Source: an uncultured Oscillochloris sp. (GTDB lineage: Bacteria; Chloroflexota; Chloroflexia; Chloroflexales; Chloroflexaceae). From it: a stretch of DNA of 36,014 nucleotides. The notes under the pieces are model-generated. The model had not been told where the DNA came from and made no database searches. It worked only from the letters and a program-made list of their open reading frames with translations. The stretch covers positions 1-36,014 of the forward strand of contig CAISPW010000225.1 of NCBI GenBank assembly GCA_903887465.1, given 5' to 3'. The translations under genes were made by a program, and so were the position numbers. Position 1 is the stretch's first letter. Each line of letters opens with the position of its first letter. Positions 1 to 7,965 of this stretch are shown here, one piece after another.

Positions 1-11
1 GTCGTCAACCT

Positions 12-36
12 CGCCGGGGGCCTTCAGCCCCCGGCG
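12..36. terminator. GC-rich hairpin after folE
   Basis: A perfect 10-bp inverted repeat (CGCCGGGGGC, 5-base loop) lies about 40 bases past the folE stop on the minus strand. No T-run follows it, so it may end or protect the folate operon mRNA without being a classic intrinsic terminator. Confidence 0.4.
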
Positions 37-77
37 AACGTTGCCGCGACAGGGCGACTTTTGCGGTAGTGCTATTT

Positions 78-695
78 TTAGGTTAACTGCGACCTCAATA
101 AAAACAGCGCCTCATTGCGCTTTCCCTCGTCTGTTTTGAACACCCCTGTGGTAACAAGTGTCCGCATCCGCGTGTTGGCCTTCTTCACCCCGCGCATGGT
201 GCAGCACATGTGCGCCGCCTCAATGACGACAACACACCCATGCGGCACGATAATATCGTCAATCGCGGTTGCAATTTGCTGGGTCAGTCGCTCCTGGATC
301 TGTAATCGCTTCGCAAATACATCGACGATGCGCGAGATCTTTGACAGGCCGATGATCTTTTCTTTGGGCATGTAGGCGATATGCGCCTCGCCCCAGAACG
401 GCAGCATGTGATGCTCACATAAGCTGTAAAAGTCAATATCTTTCACCACGACGATCTCGGAAGATGTCACATCAAACAAGGCTCCGTTGACCTGCTGGCG
501 CAGATCGAGATGATATCCGGCCAGGATCTCATCGTACATCCTGGCGACACGCTGCGGCGTCTCCCGCAGCCCCTCGCGCTCCGGGTCCTCGCCGATCATC
601 ACAAGAATATCAAATACGGCGCGCTCGATAGCAGCCCGGCGCTCGGCGGCGCTGTGGTCACGGCTCTGGTCAGGCATCGCGGACAACTCTTCCAT
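78..695 (-). CDS. folE: GTP cyclohydrolase I
   Basis: Cytosolic enzyme that turns GTP into 7,8-dihydroneopterin triphosphate, the first step of folate synthesis. The 205-residue length is normal. The zinc-site motifs are visible: CEHHMLPF with the cysteine and histidine ligands, and CCTMRGV with the second cysteine. It is the last gene of a minus-strand operon and starts only 3 bases after the folC stop, so it is almost certainly cotranscribed with folC, folP, folK and the PTPS gene. Having the pathway's first enzyme at the operon's distal end is unusual only in order, not content. Identity is firm from the motifs. Confidence 0.96.
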   Translation of the reverse strand: MEELSAMPDQSRDHSAAERRAAIERAVFDILVMIGEDPEREGLRETPQRVARMYDEILAGYHLDLRQQVNGALFDVTSSEIVVVKDIDFYSLCEHHMLPFWGEAHIAYMPKEKIIGLSKISRIVDVFAKRLQIQERLTQQIATAIDDIIVPHGCVVVIEAAHMCCTMRGVKKANTRMRTLVTTGVFKTDEGKRNEALFLLRSQLT

Positions 696-698
696 ACA

Positions 699-2015
699 CT
701 ACCCCCCATCATCTTCCCGGTAGCCGCAGGCTTCGCGAACTGCGGCGACAACAAACAGCGAGCCGGTGGCGCAGATCATGTCGGTGGGGCGCGCGCGGCG
801 CTGGGCCTCGGCCACGGCCGCAGGCACCGCGCCGATGACCAGCGGCGCGCGGTGCGCGAAGGGCCGTACCGCCGCGACTAGCGCCGAAAGCGTGGCCGCG
901 CGCGGGTGCGCGGCCTGGGTGACGATTACCGTTTCGGCGTGTGGCACCAGCGCCGCCGCGATTGCGGCAAGATCTTTATCTGCCGATGCCCCCAGGATCA
1001 AGATCAGCTTGCCGGACGGCTGGAGTTCGCGCAGCGCCAGCATCAGCTTGCGCGCAGAGTCCCCGTTGTGGGCACCGTCGACGATCACACGCGGGGATGT
1101 GCGCAGCGTTTCGAGTCGCCCCGGCCAGCGCACGGACGCCAGGCCGGTGGCGAAGGCCGCATCAGATAGCTGCATACCGGCGTCGCGCATGAGCAGCGCG
1201 ATGCCGCTCGCGAGCTGGGCGTTCTCGATCTGAAACTGCCCCGGCAGCCGCAGTGTGTCGGGGCGTAGCGCCGCCGGGTAGGGCCGGGCCAGGTCGGTTA
1301 GGTGATGGCGTAGCCCGCTCGTCCCGGCGACCCAGAGCGGTGCGCCCTGATCCGCCGCAACCCGCGCCAACACCGCCGCCGCCTGCGCCGATTGAGGCAC
1401 CGTCACCACCGGCACGCCCGGCTTGATGATCCCGGCCTTGTGCGCCGCAATCGCCTCCAGCGTCGGCCCCAGAGTCTGCATGTGGTCGAGACTGAGCGAG
1501 CTGATCGCGGAGATGATCGGCGTCACCGCATTCACCGCGTCGTCGCGCCCGCCAAGGCCAATCTCCAAGACGGCGCAATCGACCTGCGCGACGGCGAAGT
1601 GGGCCAGCGCCAGCGCGGTCTCCACCTCGTAGATCGACAGGCCACCCATCGGTGGATCTAGCCGCGCAACTTGCGGCTGGATCTGGGCGACCCGTGCGGC
1701 GACCATGGCGGGCGTGATCAGAACACGGTCAACCTGGATGCGCTCACGGAAGGTATGCAGGTGTGGCGAGGTATACAGGCCGGTGCGCAGCCCGCTGGCG
1801 CGCACAATCGCCTCGACCATCGCGGCCGTCGAGCCCTTACCTTTTGTGCCCGCAATCACGATGGACGGGTAGCGGCGCTGCGGATTCCCGAGCAGATCGA
1901 GCAGTGCCTGGGTGCGCGGCAGATTGAACTCCGCCGGTGTGCGCGGCAACTGCCGCTCGCTATCGGCAAAGCTATGCAGCCAGCGCACCGCGTCCTGGTC
2001 GCCGATCTCACTCAC
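699..2015 (-). CDS. folC: Bifunctional folylpolyglutamate/dihydrofolate synthase
   Basis: ATP-dependent ligase that adds glutamate to dihydropteroate and to folates. At 438 residues it has the normal Mur-ligase-like layout: the P-loop GTKGKGSTAAM near residue 60, SPHLHTFRERI after it, EIGLGGRDDAVN near residue 150 and the C-terminal domain entry VIVDGAHN. The start codon overlaps the folP stop by 4 bases, indicating translational coupling. Whether it has both activities or only dihydrofolate synthase activity cannot be told from sequence alone, but being the single folC-like gene in a folate operon argues for both. Confidence 0.94.
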   Translation of the reverse strand: MSEIGDQDAVRWLHSFADSERQLPRTPAEFNLPRTQALLDLLGNPQRRYPSIVIAGTKGKGSTAAMVEAIVRASGLRTGLYTSPHLHTFRERIQVDRVLITPAMVAARVAQIQPQVARLDPPMGGLSIYEVETALALAHFAVAQVDCAVLEIGLGGRDDAVNAVTPIISAISSLSLDHMQTLGPTLEAIAAHKAGIIKPGVPVVTVPQSAQAAAVLARVAADQGAPLWVAGTSGLRHHLTDLARPYPAALRPDTLRLPGQFQIENAQLASGIALLMRDAGMQLSDAAFATGLASVRWPGRLETLRTSPRVIVDGAHNGDSARKLMLALRELQPSGKLILILGASADKDLAAIAAALVPHAETVIVTQAAHPRAATLSALVAAVRPFAHRAPLVIGAVPAAVAEAQRRARPTDMICATGSLFVVAAVREACGYREDDGG

Positions 2016-2908
2016 GGCGCAACGGGCGCCGGTCGGCGCGTGATCGCGTCTGCCACCACGACGACCCGGCGCATCGCGGCTACGTCGTGGACGCGGACGA
2101 TATCGGCACCCCGGTCGATCACCAGCGCGACTGCGGCGGCCGTCCCTTCCAGGCGCTGATCCACCGGAAGCTGGAGGACGGCGCCGGTGAAGGACTTGCG
2201 TGAGGGGCCGAGCAGTAGCGGATAGCCGAGCCTGCGCAGTTCGCCCAGCCGGTCGATCAGTTCAAGGTTCTGCGCCACCGTCTTGCCGAACCCTAGCCCA
2301 GGGTCGATGATGATCTGCGTGGGCGCGACGCCGGCCGCCAGGGCCAGCGCAACCGATTCCGTGATCTCACGGGCGATATCCTGCATCAGATCGTCGTACT
2401 GGACGCCGACATAGCGCCCGCCGACCACCGCATCCTGGATGGCATCCTGCGACCGGCTGCGGTTGTGCATCAGCACAACCGCCGCGCCGGACTCGGCGGC
2501 GACCTGGGCCATGTCGGGGTCGAGCTTAAAGCCCCACACATCGTTGATTATCGTCGCACCGGCTGCGAGTGCCTGACGGGCGACCTCGGCTTTTGAGGTG
2601 TCGATTGAGATCGGTACCTCAGTGGCGCGGGCCAGGGCACGGATCACCGGAAGCACGCGGTACAGCTCTTCATCAAGCGACAGAGGCAAGCTGCCCGGAC
2701 GGGTCGACTCGCCGCCGACATCCACAATGTCGGCACCCGCGCGGATCTGGTCAAGCGCCTGAGCAAGTGCGGCCCCGACCCAATCCGTCTGGGAGAGCAG
2801 CCCGTCGCCAGAGAAGGAGTCGGAGGTGACATTGAGGATGCCCATCAGATAGGTACGGCGTCCCCAGTCGAAGCGGGCGCTGCCAACCGTCAGCGGAGGG
2901 ATAGTCAT
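2012..2908 (-). CDS. folP: Dihydropteroate synthase
   Basis: Condenses hydroxymethyl-dihydropterin pyrophosphate with para-aminobenzoate; the target of sulfonamides. The 298-residue TIM-barrel protein shows the family signatures in order: MGILNVTSDSF at the start of strand 1, DVGGESTRPG (pyrophosphate-binding loop), DTSKAEVA, INDVWGF and DPGLGFGKT. It overlaps folK upstream and folC downstream by 4 bases each, so the three are translationally coupled. All the expected key residues are visible, so it is probably active. Confidence 0.96.
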   Translation of the reverse strand: MTIPPLTVGSARFDWGRRTYLMGILNVTSDSFSGDGLLSQTDWVGAALAQALDQIRAGADIVDVGGESTRPGSLPLSLDEELYRVLPVIRALARATEVPISIDTSKAEVARQALAAGATIINDVWGFKLDPDMAQVAAESGAAVVLMHNRSRSQDAIQDAVVGGRYVGVQYDDLMQDIAREITESVALALAAGVAPTQIIIDPGLGFGKTVAQNLELIDRLGELRRLGYPLLLGPSRKSFTGAVLQLPVDQRLEGTAAAVALVIDRGADIVRVHDVAAMRRVVVVADAITRRPAPVAP

Positions 2909-3405
2909 AGCGTAATCTGCTCCACACGCGGGAGATCGCGCTCCTGCGCGCCCAGGAGATCGCGCAACTCGCTGATAGTTTGGCCTAGGGTCGGGTGCCG
3001 CAGATCGGGGGCGATATCGGCGAGCGGCACCAGGACAAACGCGCGCTCGGCGATCCGTGGGTGCGGGATGGTCAGCTCCGGCGTCGCGAGGATCACGTCG
3101 TCGTAGAACAGCACATCCAGATCAACCAGGCGCGGGCCGAAGCGCGGGCCAGGCGTGCGCCCGATCTCGGACTCGATCTGCTTGAGCAGACGCAGCAGGT
3201 CGAGCGGGGCAAGCGTGGTCGCCACACAACAGGCGAGGTTCAGGAAGCGTGGCTGGTCGCGCACATAGGCCGGCTCAGTCTCATAACAGGGCGAAACCAT
3301 GGTGATGCGGCATGCTGGCCCGAGCATACCCAGTGCGCGGCGCAACTGACCAGCGCGGTCGCCAAGGTTCGCGCCAAGCGCAAGATACGCCGTCGCCTGA
3401 GTCAT
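2905..3405 (-). CDS. folK: Hydroxymethyl-dihydropterin pyrophosphokinase
   Basis: Transfers pyrophosphate from ATP to 6-hydroxymethyl-7,8-dihydropterin, just before the FolP step. The 166-residue protein begins with the typical LALGANLGDR and carries the HPPK signature GPRFGPRLVDLDVLFYDD near residue 90, followed by IPHPRIAERAFVL. Its start overlaps the PTPS stop by 4 bases and its stop overlaps folP. It stands alone rather than fused to FolB, which matters because no folB is present in this operon. Confidence 0.95.
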   Translation of the reverse strand: MTQATAYLALGANLGDRAGQLRRALGMLGPACRITMVSPCYETEPAYVRDQPRFLNLACCVATTLAPLDLLRLLKQIESEIGRTPGPRFGPRLVDLDVLFYDDVILATPELTIPHPRIAERAFVLVPLADIAPDLRHPTLGQTISELRDLLGAQERDLPRVEQITL

Positions 3406-3893
3406 GATGCGCTCAACTCTCGCCGACAGATGGCGGACTGCCCGAATGACTCCTCGACCTCAACCTCCAGGATCGTGATCCTGCGCTGATCGATGGCGAG
3501 ATCCGCCAGCAGCTGATCCACGATCCACTGCGCCAGGCGCTCGGCGGTCGTATTTGGAATAGGCAGGAACACCACATCCTCGCGCGGGAAAACATAGGTC
3601 TTCTGCTTATAGCGCACAGTGACCGACTCGGCATCCACGAGCAGCTGGAGCAGCGGGTTATCCTGAGGCAGCAGCATGCGATGGTCGAGCAGATCGCAGA
3701 CCGCCCGCAGCCGCCGCTTCAGCGCCACGAAGTCGAAGACCATCTGGTCATCGTTCAGCGTACCGGTGAGGCGCACCGCCGCACGATAATTATGGCCGTG
3801 CAGCAGCTCGCAGTGATCGCCCTCGTAGGTGACAAAGTGCCCGGCACAAAACACGGTGTAATCTTTGCTCACCGCGACCTGATAGCTGGTCAT
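3402..3893 (-). CDS. 6-pyruvoyl-tetrahydropterin synthase family, CExxHGH type (probable FolB substitute)
   Basis: 163-residue member of COG0720 (PTPS/QueD). Zinc ligands are visible: H19 in AGHF and H32/H34 in the HGH motif. The active-site segment reads C28-E29-L-L-H32-G-H34, so it keeps the cysteine of QueD/PTPS enzymes (CxxxHGH) and also has the glutamate of PTPS-III enzymes (ExxHGH), which cleave dihydroneopterin to hydroxymethyl-dihydropterin in organisms without FolB. It is the first gene of the folate operon and overlaps folK by 4 bases; folB is absent. The ATG at 3893 is chosen for the GGAG six bases upstream; an ATG at 3905 has no such site. Inference: it supplies the FolB step, perhaps with a second role in queuosine or pterin synthesis. 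Confidence 0.88.
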   Translation of the reverse strand: MTSYQVAVSKDYTVFCAGHFVTYEGDHCELLHGHNYRAAVRLTGTLNDDQMVFDFVALKRRLRAVCDLLDHRMLLPQDNPLLQLLVDAESVTVRYKQKTYVFPREDVVFLPIPNTTAERLAQWIVDQLLADLAIDQRRITILEVEVEESFGQSAICRRELSAS

Positions 3894-3924
3894 GCGAATC
3901 TCCATGCGTGATCTGTGGCGTGGT

Positions 3925-3952
3925 CACGCCTCACGCCTCACATCTCACACCT
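3925..3952. repeat. Heptamer tandem repeat, unit CACRYCT x4
   Basis: Four contiguous 7-bp units (CACGCCT, CACGCCT, CACATCT, CACACCT) sit about 30 bases upstream of the PTPS start, in the likely leader or promoter region of the folate operon. It is one of six period-7 arrays in the window. Confidence 0.75.
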
Positions 3953-4021
3953 CTGGCCCCCGGTTCTATCCCGCCGCATCTTAGCATAGAAAATGCCCCC
4001 AGCGGATGGCCCCGGGGCGGG

Positions 4022-4084
4022 TGCAACGTCCTGGGAACTGCGCCCCAGATCCTGCTTTTTGTGCATTTTTGGCGGCTGCGCCAC
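4022..4084 (+). repeat. Dispersed hairpin element, partial copy 1
   Basis: This stretch carries the left half of the element seen complete at 4867-5009 and 25346-25490: an imperfect stem I (CTGGGAACTGCGCCCCAG), then GCTTTTTGTGCATTTTTGGCGGC. The complementary right arm and stem III are missing, so it looks like a truncated or decayed copy. It lies between the spoVS 3' side and the folate operon 5' side. Confidence 0.6.
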
Positions 4085-4110
4085 CGCTTTCGGGAGGCAA
4101 GGATTCAACA

Positions 4111-4152
4111 GATCAAAACGCTCTCACCAGTGATGGTGAGAGCGCTTTGATC
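4111..4152. terminator. Long hairpin downstream of spoVS
   Basis: An 18-bp stem with one mismatch (arms GATCAAAaCGCTCTCACCA and its complement) closes on a GTGA loop. It is 84 bases past the spoVS stop. On the minus strand the outgoing arm holds a short TTTT but no real T-run, so it is a possible terminator or mRNA-stabilising hairpin. Confidence 0.5.
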
Positions 4153-4176
4153 GTGGATGTCCGATGGGAGGGCGCG

Positions 4177-4199
4177 CGGGGAGGGCGTGTCCCTCCCCG
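4177..4199. repeat. GGGGAGGG-type hairpin
   Basis: Perfect 9-bp inverted repeat CGGGGAGGG / CCCTCCCCG with a 5-base loop, followed on the plus strand by seven A. The same core palindrome recurs at 13141-13176 and, modified, at 15708-15751. It lies just past the 3' end of spoVS. Confidence 0.55.
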
Positions 4200-4235
4200 A
4201 AAAAAACGTCCCCCACAGCTACATGTGGCGAGCCA

Positions 4236-4643
4236 CTAGCGGCGCTCGATGAGCATGCGGATCGCAGTACGCTCCTCATCGTCGATGGACACATCGATGA
4301 AGGAGGGGATGCAGACAATATCAATCCCTTCCTCGTTGAGATAGCTACGTGCGATCGCCACGGCCTTAATCGCCTGGTTGGTTGCACCGGCCCCGATCGA
4401 CTGTACCTCAGCCGCGCCGCTCTCGCGGATCACGCCGGCAATTGCGCCGGCCACGGCGCTCGGGCGCGAGCGAGTGGACACCTTCAGCACTTCCGCAGAT
4501 CGCTGTGTGCCGTTAGCCTGGGGAGAACTGACACCCACAGCGCGCGCGATAGGGAGCGACTGGGCGTTAGACATACGTACCTCCTCGGGATCGTGACTTG
4601 TTGATACAGGGTTCTGATCATCAAATGAGGTTTTTAGACTCAT
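4236..4643 (-). CDS. spoVS: Stage V sporulation protein S (SpoVS) family
   Basis: Small Alba-like DNA/RNA-binding-fold protein; widespread also in bacteria that do not sporulate, so a sporulation role should not be assumed. The conserved core starts at EVLKVSTRSRPSAVAGAIAG and runs through IGAGATNQAIKAVAIARSYL to the C-terminus EERTAIRMLIERR, matching the usual ~86-residue protein. Upstream is a non-conserved, polar N-terminal extension. Two starts are credible: ATG 4643 behind AAAGGAGGA (135 residues, annotated here) and ATG 4574 behind GAGGAGG (112 residues). RNase Y lies upstream on the same strand, a pairing that fits a post-transcriptional regulatory neighbourhood, though a hairpin and repeat element separate them. 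Confidence 0.9.
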   Translation of the reverse strand: MSLKTSFDDQNPVSTSHDPEEVRMSNAQSLPIARAVGVSSPQANGTQRSAEVLKVSTRSRPSAVAGAIAGVIRESGAAEVQSIGAGATNQAIKAVAIARSYLNEEGIDIVCIPSFIDVSIDDEERTAIRMLIERR

Positions 4644-4697
4644 AAGCGCAGTCCTCCTTTCATAAGGTTGTGGTGCGATGTACACACTCCGTGAAAA

Positions 4698-4703
4698 ATT
4701 GTA
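4698..4703 (-). promoter_or_regulatory. Possible extended -10 of spoVS
   Basis: On the minus strand TGGTACAAT reads as an extended -10 (TGn plus TACAAT). Transcription would begin near 4691, giving a leader of about 50 bases before the first start. No convincing -35 box is seen. Confidence 0.45.
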
Positions 4704-4769
4704 CCACAGCTTATAACACATGTCCCTCAGCATTTAGGACAATACGCGCACATGTTTCAGGCACGGTCA

Positions 4770-4813
4770 ATAATGATGGCCCATGGCCAACGTGTGCCAT
4801 GGGCCATCATTAT
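4770..4813. terminator. Perfect 18-bp hairpin between rny and spoVS
   Basis: Arms ATAATGATGGCCCATGGC and the exact complement enclose an 8-base loop (CAACGTGT). It lies between the rny 3' end and the spoVS promoter. No T-run follows on either strand, so it may be a factor-dependent stop, an RNA processing site or a protein-binding palindrome rather than an intrinsic terminator. Confidence 0.55.
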
Positions 4814-4866
4814 CACATATCTTCGGAGGTGCGTCCACCTCTCTTGCCCTTGAGTCAGGACGGGTA

Positions 4867-5009
4867 CAAAGTCGCTGGGGCTGCGCCCCAAACTCGGCTT
4901 TTTGTGGATGTTTGGCGTCAAAGCCGCCAAACATCCACAAAAAAAGATCGTTCGGGGGTGGCCCAGCCACCCCCAACCCCCGGCCGGAGGCGACTCGGCA
5001 ACCGCCCTG
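4867..5009 (+). repeat. Dispersed multi-hairpin element, copy 2 (complete)
   Basis: About 143 bp with three stems. Stem I is TGGGG/CCCCA (4876-4890). Stem II is a perfect 19-bp stem, 4899-4917 with 4925-4943, that begins TTTTTGTGG and ends CCACAAAAA. Stem III is GGGGGTGGC/GCCACCCCC (4954-4974), followed by a conserved GGAGGCGAC and GCAACCGCCCT end. It sits immediately after the rny stop. It shares all conserved blocks with 25346-25490 while stem II differs in sequence yet remains paired. Confidence 0.8.
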
Positions 5010-5028
5010 GCCCTCAAGGCATCGGTAT

Positions 5029-6561
5029 TTAGCGGGCGAAATCAACCGCCCGCGTCTCCCGAATAATCGTCACCTTGATCTGGCCGGGATACTGCAGGCT
5101 CTCTTCGATCTTCTTGGCCACATCGCGGGCCAAGTGGATGCTCGCCAGATCATCGATCTGGTCAGGCTGGACCATCACGCGCACCTCGCGGCCTGCCTGC
5201 ACCGCAAAGGCGCGCTGCACCCCGTTGAACGAGGTAGCAACCGTCTCCAGCGCCTCAAGGCGCTTAATATAGAGGTCGAGGGTCTCGCGGCGTGCGCCGG
5301 GGCGCCCGCCCGAGATCGCGTCGGCGGCGATTACTAGGAACGCCTCAACACTCTGTGGCTCCTCATCGTGGTGATGCGCGGCAATCGCGTGGACAATCGC
5401 CGGCGACCGGCCCAGACGCCGGGCGATATCAGCACCGATCAGGGCGTGCGGCCCCTGCACCTCGTGGTCAACCGCCTTGCCAATATCGTGGAGCAGGGCG
5501 GCCGTCTTGGCGATATTAATGTTCGCCCCGATCTCGGCGGCCATATGCGCCGCCAGCAGCGCACACTCCAGCGAATGCTGGAGTACATTCTGCCCGTAGC
5601 TGGTGCGGTATTTGAGCCGCCCCAGCAGCTTGATCAGGTCGGGGTGTAGGCCCTGGACATTCGCCTCATAGGCCACCCGCTCGCCCTCCTCGCGCATCAC
5701 GTGCTCGATCTCAACCTGGGTCTTCTGCACGATCTCCTCGATGCGCGTGGGGTGGATGCGGCCATCCTTGAGCAGCCGCGTAAGCGACACACGGGCCACC
5801 TCGCGGCGCACCGGGTCGTGGCACGAGAGGGTAACGGCCTCAGGGGTATCATCAACAATGATATCGACACCGGTGATTTGCTCGAAGGCGCGGATGTTCC
5901 GGCCCTCGCGGCCGATGATCCGGCCTTTCAGCTCCTCACTGGGGAGATTCACGGTGGTAACGGTCAGTTCGGCGACATAGTCGGACGCGCAGCGCTGCAC
6001 TGCGAGCCCGATGATCTTGCGGGCGCTCTTATCCGCCTCAAGGCGGGCGCTCTGCTCGATCTCACGGATCCGGCGAGCCGCATCATCGCGAGACTCGCGC
6101 TCGACCTGCGCGAGAATGATCTCGCGGGCCTCGTCACGGTTCAGTTGGGAAATTCGCTCCAACTCAGTGACCTGCTGGCCCTTGACTCGCTCGGCCTCCT
6201 GGTGCAGCAGTTCGATCTGACGCTCGCGGCTCTGCACCTGGCGATCCCGTCGCTCAAGCCCCTCCAGCTTACGGTCGAGGTTCTCCTCCTTCCGTTGCAG
6301 GCGCTCCTCCTGCTTCTGAATACCCTGGCGGGACTCACGGATCTCGGCCTCTGCGTCATTTCGAATCCGTAACGCATCATCTTTGGCTTGAAGCAAGATC
6401 TCTTTTTGCTGGGACCGCGCCTCCTCTAAGAGCAGCCGGGCCTCGGCGGCCTTCTGTTGCACCTGTGCGTTCACGCCATTGTTGACCCACCAGACGCCGA
6501 TGCCGCCGCCAACTGCCAGCCCGACTCCCAGGCCGAGGACGACCCAGATTGCCTCTATCAC
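5029..6561 (-). CDS. rny: Ribonuclease Y
   Basis: Membrane-anchored endoribonuclease that starts mRNA decay. The 510 residues show the full layout: an N-terminal membrane segment (about residues 5-25), a long charged coiled coil (about 30-200, rich in E, R, Q), a KH RNA-binding domain with [15 protein letters not shown], and an HD domain with [12 protein letters not shown] giving the His-Asp metal site. The start is a GTG at 6561 preceded by TAGGAGG at good spacing. It has its own strong promoter (6673-6701) and a leader of about 105 bases that can fold, so it is probably transcribed alone, ending in the hairpin-rich stretch 4770-5009. Confidence 0.96.
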   Translation of the reverse strand: MIEAIWVVLGLGVGLAVGGGIGVWWVNNGVNAQVQQKAAEARLLLEEARSQQKEILLQAKDDALRIRNDAEAEIRESRQGIQKQEERLQRKEENLDRKLEGLERRDRQVQSRERQIELLHQEAERVKGQQVTELERISQLNRDEAREIILAQVERESRDDAARRIREIEQSARLEADKSARKIIGLAVQRCASDYVAELTVTTVNLPSEELKGRIIGREGRNIRAFEQITGVDIIVDDTPEAVTLSCHDPVRREVARVSLTRLLKDGRIHPTRIEEIVQKTQVEIEHVMREEGERVAYEANVQGLHPDLIKLLGRLKYRTSYGQNVLQHSLECALLAAHMAAEIGANINIAKTAALLHDIGKAVDHEVQGPHALIGADIARRLGRSPAIVHAIAAHHHDEEPQSVEAFLVIAADAISGGRPGARRETLDLYIKRLEALETVATSFNGVQRAFAVQAGREVRVMVQPDQIDDLASIHLARDVAKKIEESLQYPGQIKVTIIRETRAVDFAR

Positions 6562-6672
6562 AGTAGCCTCCTATGAAGTTTTTAAAGTGCATCAAACTGG
6601 GCGATAGCCTAGGGCTACGCCCCGCTGTGCTGGTTCAGGCCAGTATGGATCTCATAGCTCCATGGTATGCTA

Positions 6673-6701
6673 ATAATACTGTTCTCATCTAGCCCTGTCA
6701 A
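6673..6701 (-). promoter_or_regulatory. Consensus promoter of rny
   Basis: On the minus strand TTGACA (6701-6696), a 17-base spacer and TATTAT (6678-6673) form a near-perfect vegetative promoter. Transcription would start near 6666, about 105 bases before the GTG start of rny. Confidence 0.75.
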
Positions 6702-6716
6702 GAATTAGGGCTATGT

Positions 6717-6840
6717 GGACGTTACCTCCTGGCGGGGGTGTGGGAATGACTTCGCCGCCCCTATATGATTTTTTGTGAAGTTTTGGCAGCGAAGCCGCCC
6801 AAACTTCACAAAAAGCAAGTTTGAGGCGCAGCCCCCAGGG
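6717..6840 (-). repeat. Dispersed multi-hairpin element, copy 3 (reverse orientation)
   Basis: Read on the minus strand it shows the same blocks: GGGGGCTGCGCCTC (stem I), GCTTTTTGTG then a 20-bp stem II with two mismatches (6770-6790 with 6794-6814), then a diverged stem III and a GCCAGGAGG end. Unlike the other copies it lies between two divergent promoters (rny and the lipoprotein gene), so the family is not limited to gene ends. Confidence 0.65.
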
Positions 6841-6873
6841 CGTCGATGTGGCCCTGATCACGAACGCCTCAGG

Positions 6874-6902
6874 TTGTCACCACAGATCGCATCTGGTATA
6901 AT
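6874..6902 (+). promoter_or_regulatory. Promoter of the lipoprotein gene
   Basis: TTGTCA (6874-6879), 17 bases, then TATAAT (6897-6902) with a TG extension. The predicted start near 6909 leaves a leader of about 150 bases before the ATG at 7059. Confidence 0.65.
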
Positions 6903-7058
6903 CCCGGCCATTGTGCCGTACGATAGCGCAGCGAAGGTGTTGTCGTGGCCCCGCTGGCCAGATCGCACCGTCTGTATGTGGGCGTCGGCATCGGCGGCTT
7001 ACCCCTGCCGCCGCAGCCTACAATTTCTCACCAGCGCCCGCACTCCAGGAGGATACTC

Positions 7059-7880
7059 ATGATCCGCAGCCCACGGCGATCCCTGTTGATCGCCCTTTTG
7101 CTGCTCACCGCGCTACCGCTGCTCGCCACGTGTGGCGGCCAGGGTGGCGCCCTTGGTTCCTCGCTTTACGTCCAGAATGTGACCGCCGACCCTGCCGCGT
7201 ACGCCGGCAAAGAGATTACGGTCGATGGTGCCTATCTCTGGCGCCCCGGCAACCCAACGCTCTCGGTGTTGGCCCTTGGCGTCCACACGCTCGATAACGG
7301 GCTCGACGCCCAGCCCCTCGGCGATGCGATCTGGCTTGAGGGTTTCCCCGCCGAGCTTACCGCTAGCCTGCACAACCCCGGCGACGCGGTGTATGGCTTT
7401 GTGCGCGTCCGTGGCCAGTTCGTCTCCGGCACATTCGGGCCGGGCGGCACGTACCCCTACCAGATCACCGTCAGCGCTGCCGAGCCAATCGAGCAGGTGC
7501 GCCGGGTGGAGAACGCGATCAAGGACGCGCCCCTCGCCGCCGGGAAGGTCTCGTTCTTTGAACTCCAGCGCAACCCCGAGAAGTATAAAGGCCAGACGAT
7601 CACCTCCCAGGGCTACTACTTCTGGAACTCGATGATCTACGTGCTCGCCGAGGGCGTCTCTACCGAGGAGGATGGCTCAAGCCCGCAGCCGATGGGCAGC
7701 CCGATCTGGATGGAGGGCTTCCCGCCCGATAAGTCGGCAGAGTTACACGTTGGGCCGAATAATAGCTATGTCTGGGGCCTTGTCGACGTCACCGGCACCT
7801 TCCAGACCGGCGGCGGCTTCGGGAAGGACGGGGTCTACAAGAGCATCTTCAACGTCACGTCGGCGACGCCGATTAAATAA
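7059..7880 (+). CDS. Lipoprotein with two tandem copies of an unrecognised domain
   Basis: The 273-residue protein has a twin-Arg-containing charged start, a hydrophobic stretch and LLATC with C25 as probable lipidation site, so it should be anchored outside the membrane. The mature part is two homologous halves of about 110 residues: each has a YAGKEITVDGAYLW / YKGQTITSQGYYFW line, a D or E-rich loop, an IWLEGFP / IWMEGFP line, a VYGFVRV / VWGLVDV line ending in GQF/GTF, and a final ITVSAAEPI / FNVTSATPI. The pattern of short beta strands suggests an OB-like or beta-barrel fold, but no known family was recognised. Start chosen by AGGAGG just before ATG 7059. Alone in its transcript, ended by the palindrome at 7881-7930. 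Confidence 0.85.
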   Translation: MIRSPRRSLLIALLLLTALPLLATCGGQGGALGSSLYVQNVTADPAAYAGKEITVDGAYLWRPGNPTLSVLALGVHTLDNGLDAQPLGDAIWLEGFPAELTASLHNPGDAVYGFVRVRGQFVSGTFGPGGTYPYQITVSAAEPIEQVRRVENAIKDAPLAAGKVSFFELQRNPEKYKGQTITSQGYYFWNSMIYVLAEGVSTEEDGSSPQPMGSPIWMEGFPPDKSAELHVGPNNSYVWGLVDVTGTFQTGGGFGKDGVYKSIFNVTSATPIK

Positions 7881-7930
7881 TGACGCCTAGGTTCGGGGCG
7901 AGCGACGCTCGCCCCGAACCTAATGCGTCA
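7881..7930. terminator. Near-perfect 50-bp palindrome between lipoprotein gene and rimI
   Basis: Outer arms TGACGC/GCGTCA flank an inner perfect 17-bp stem (TAGGTTCGGGGCGAGCG and complement) with a one-base centre. It directly follows the lipoprotein stop and precedes the rimI start by 35 bases. There is no T-run. Confidence 0.6.
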
Positions 7931-7965
7931 TGAGGCGAATCGCTCTTGCGCTGCGGGGTCCAAGG

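Noticed and set aside
4757-5045. Two minus-strand small proteins over the repeat element at 4867, similar to one at 25282-25506
   Set aside because: The similarity (PPPNDLF...) comes from the shared non-coding hairpin element. The copies differ in frame and ends, and no ribosome site is found.
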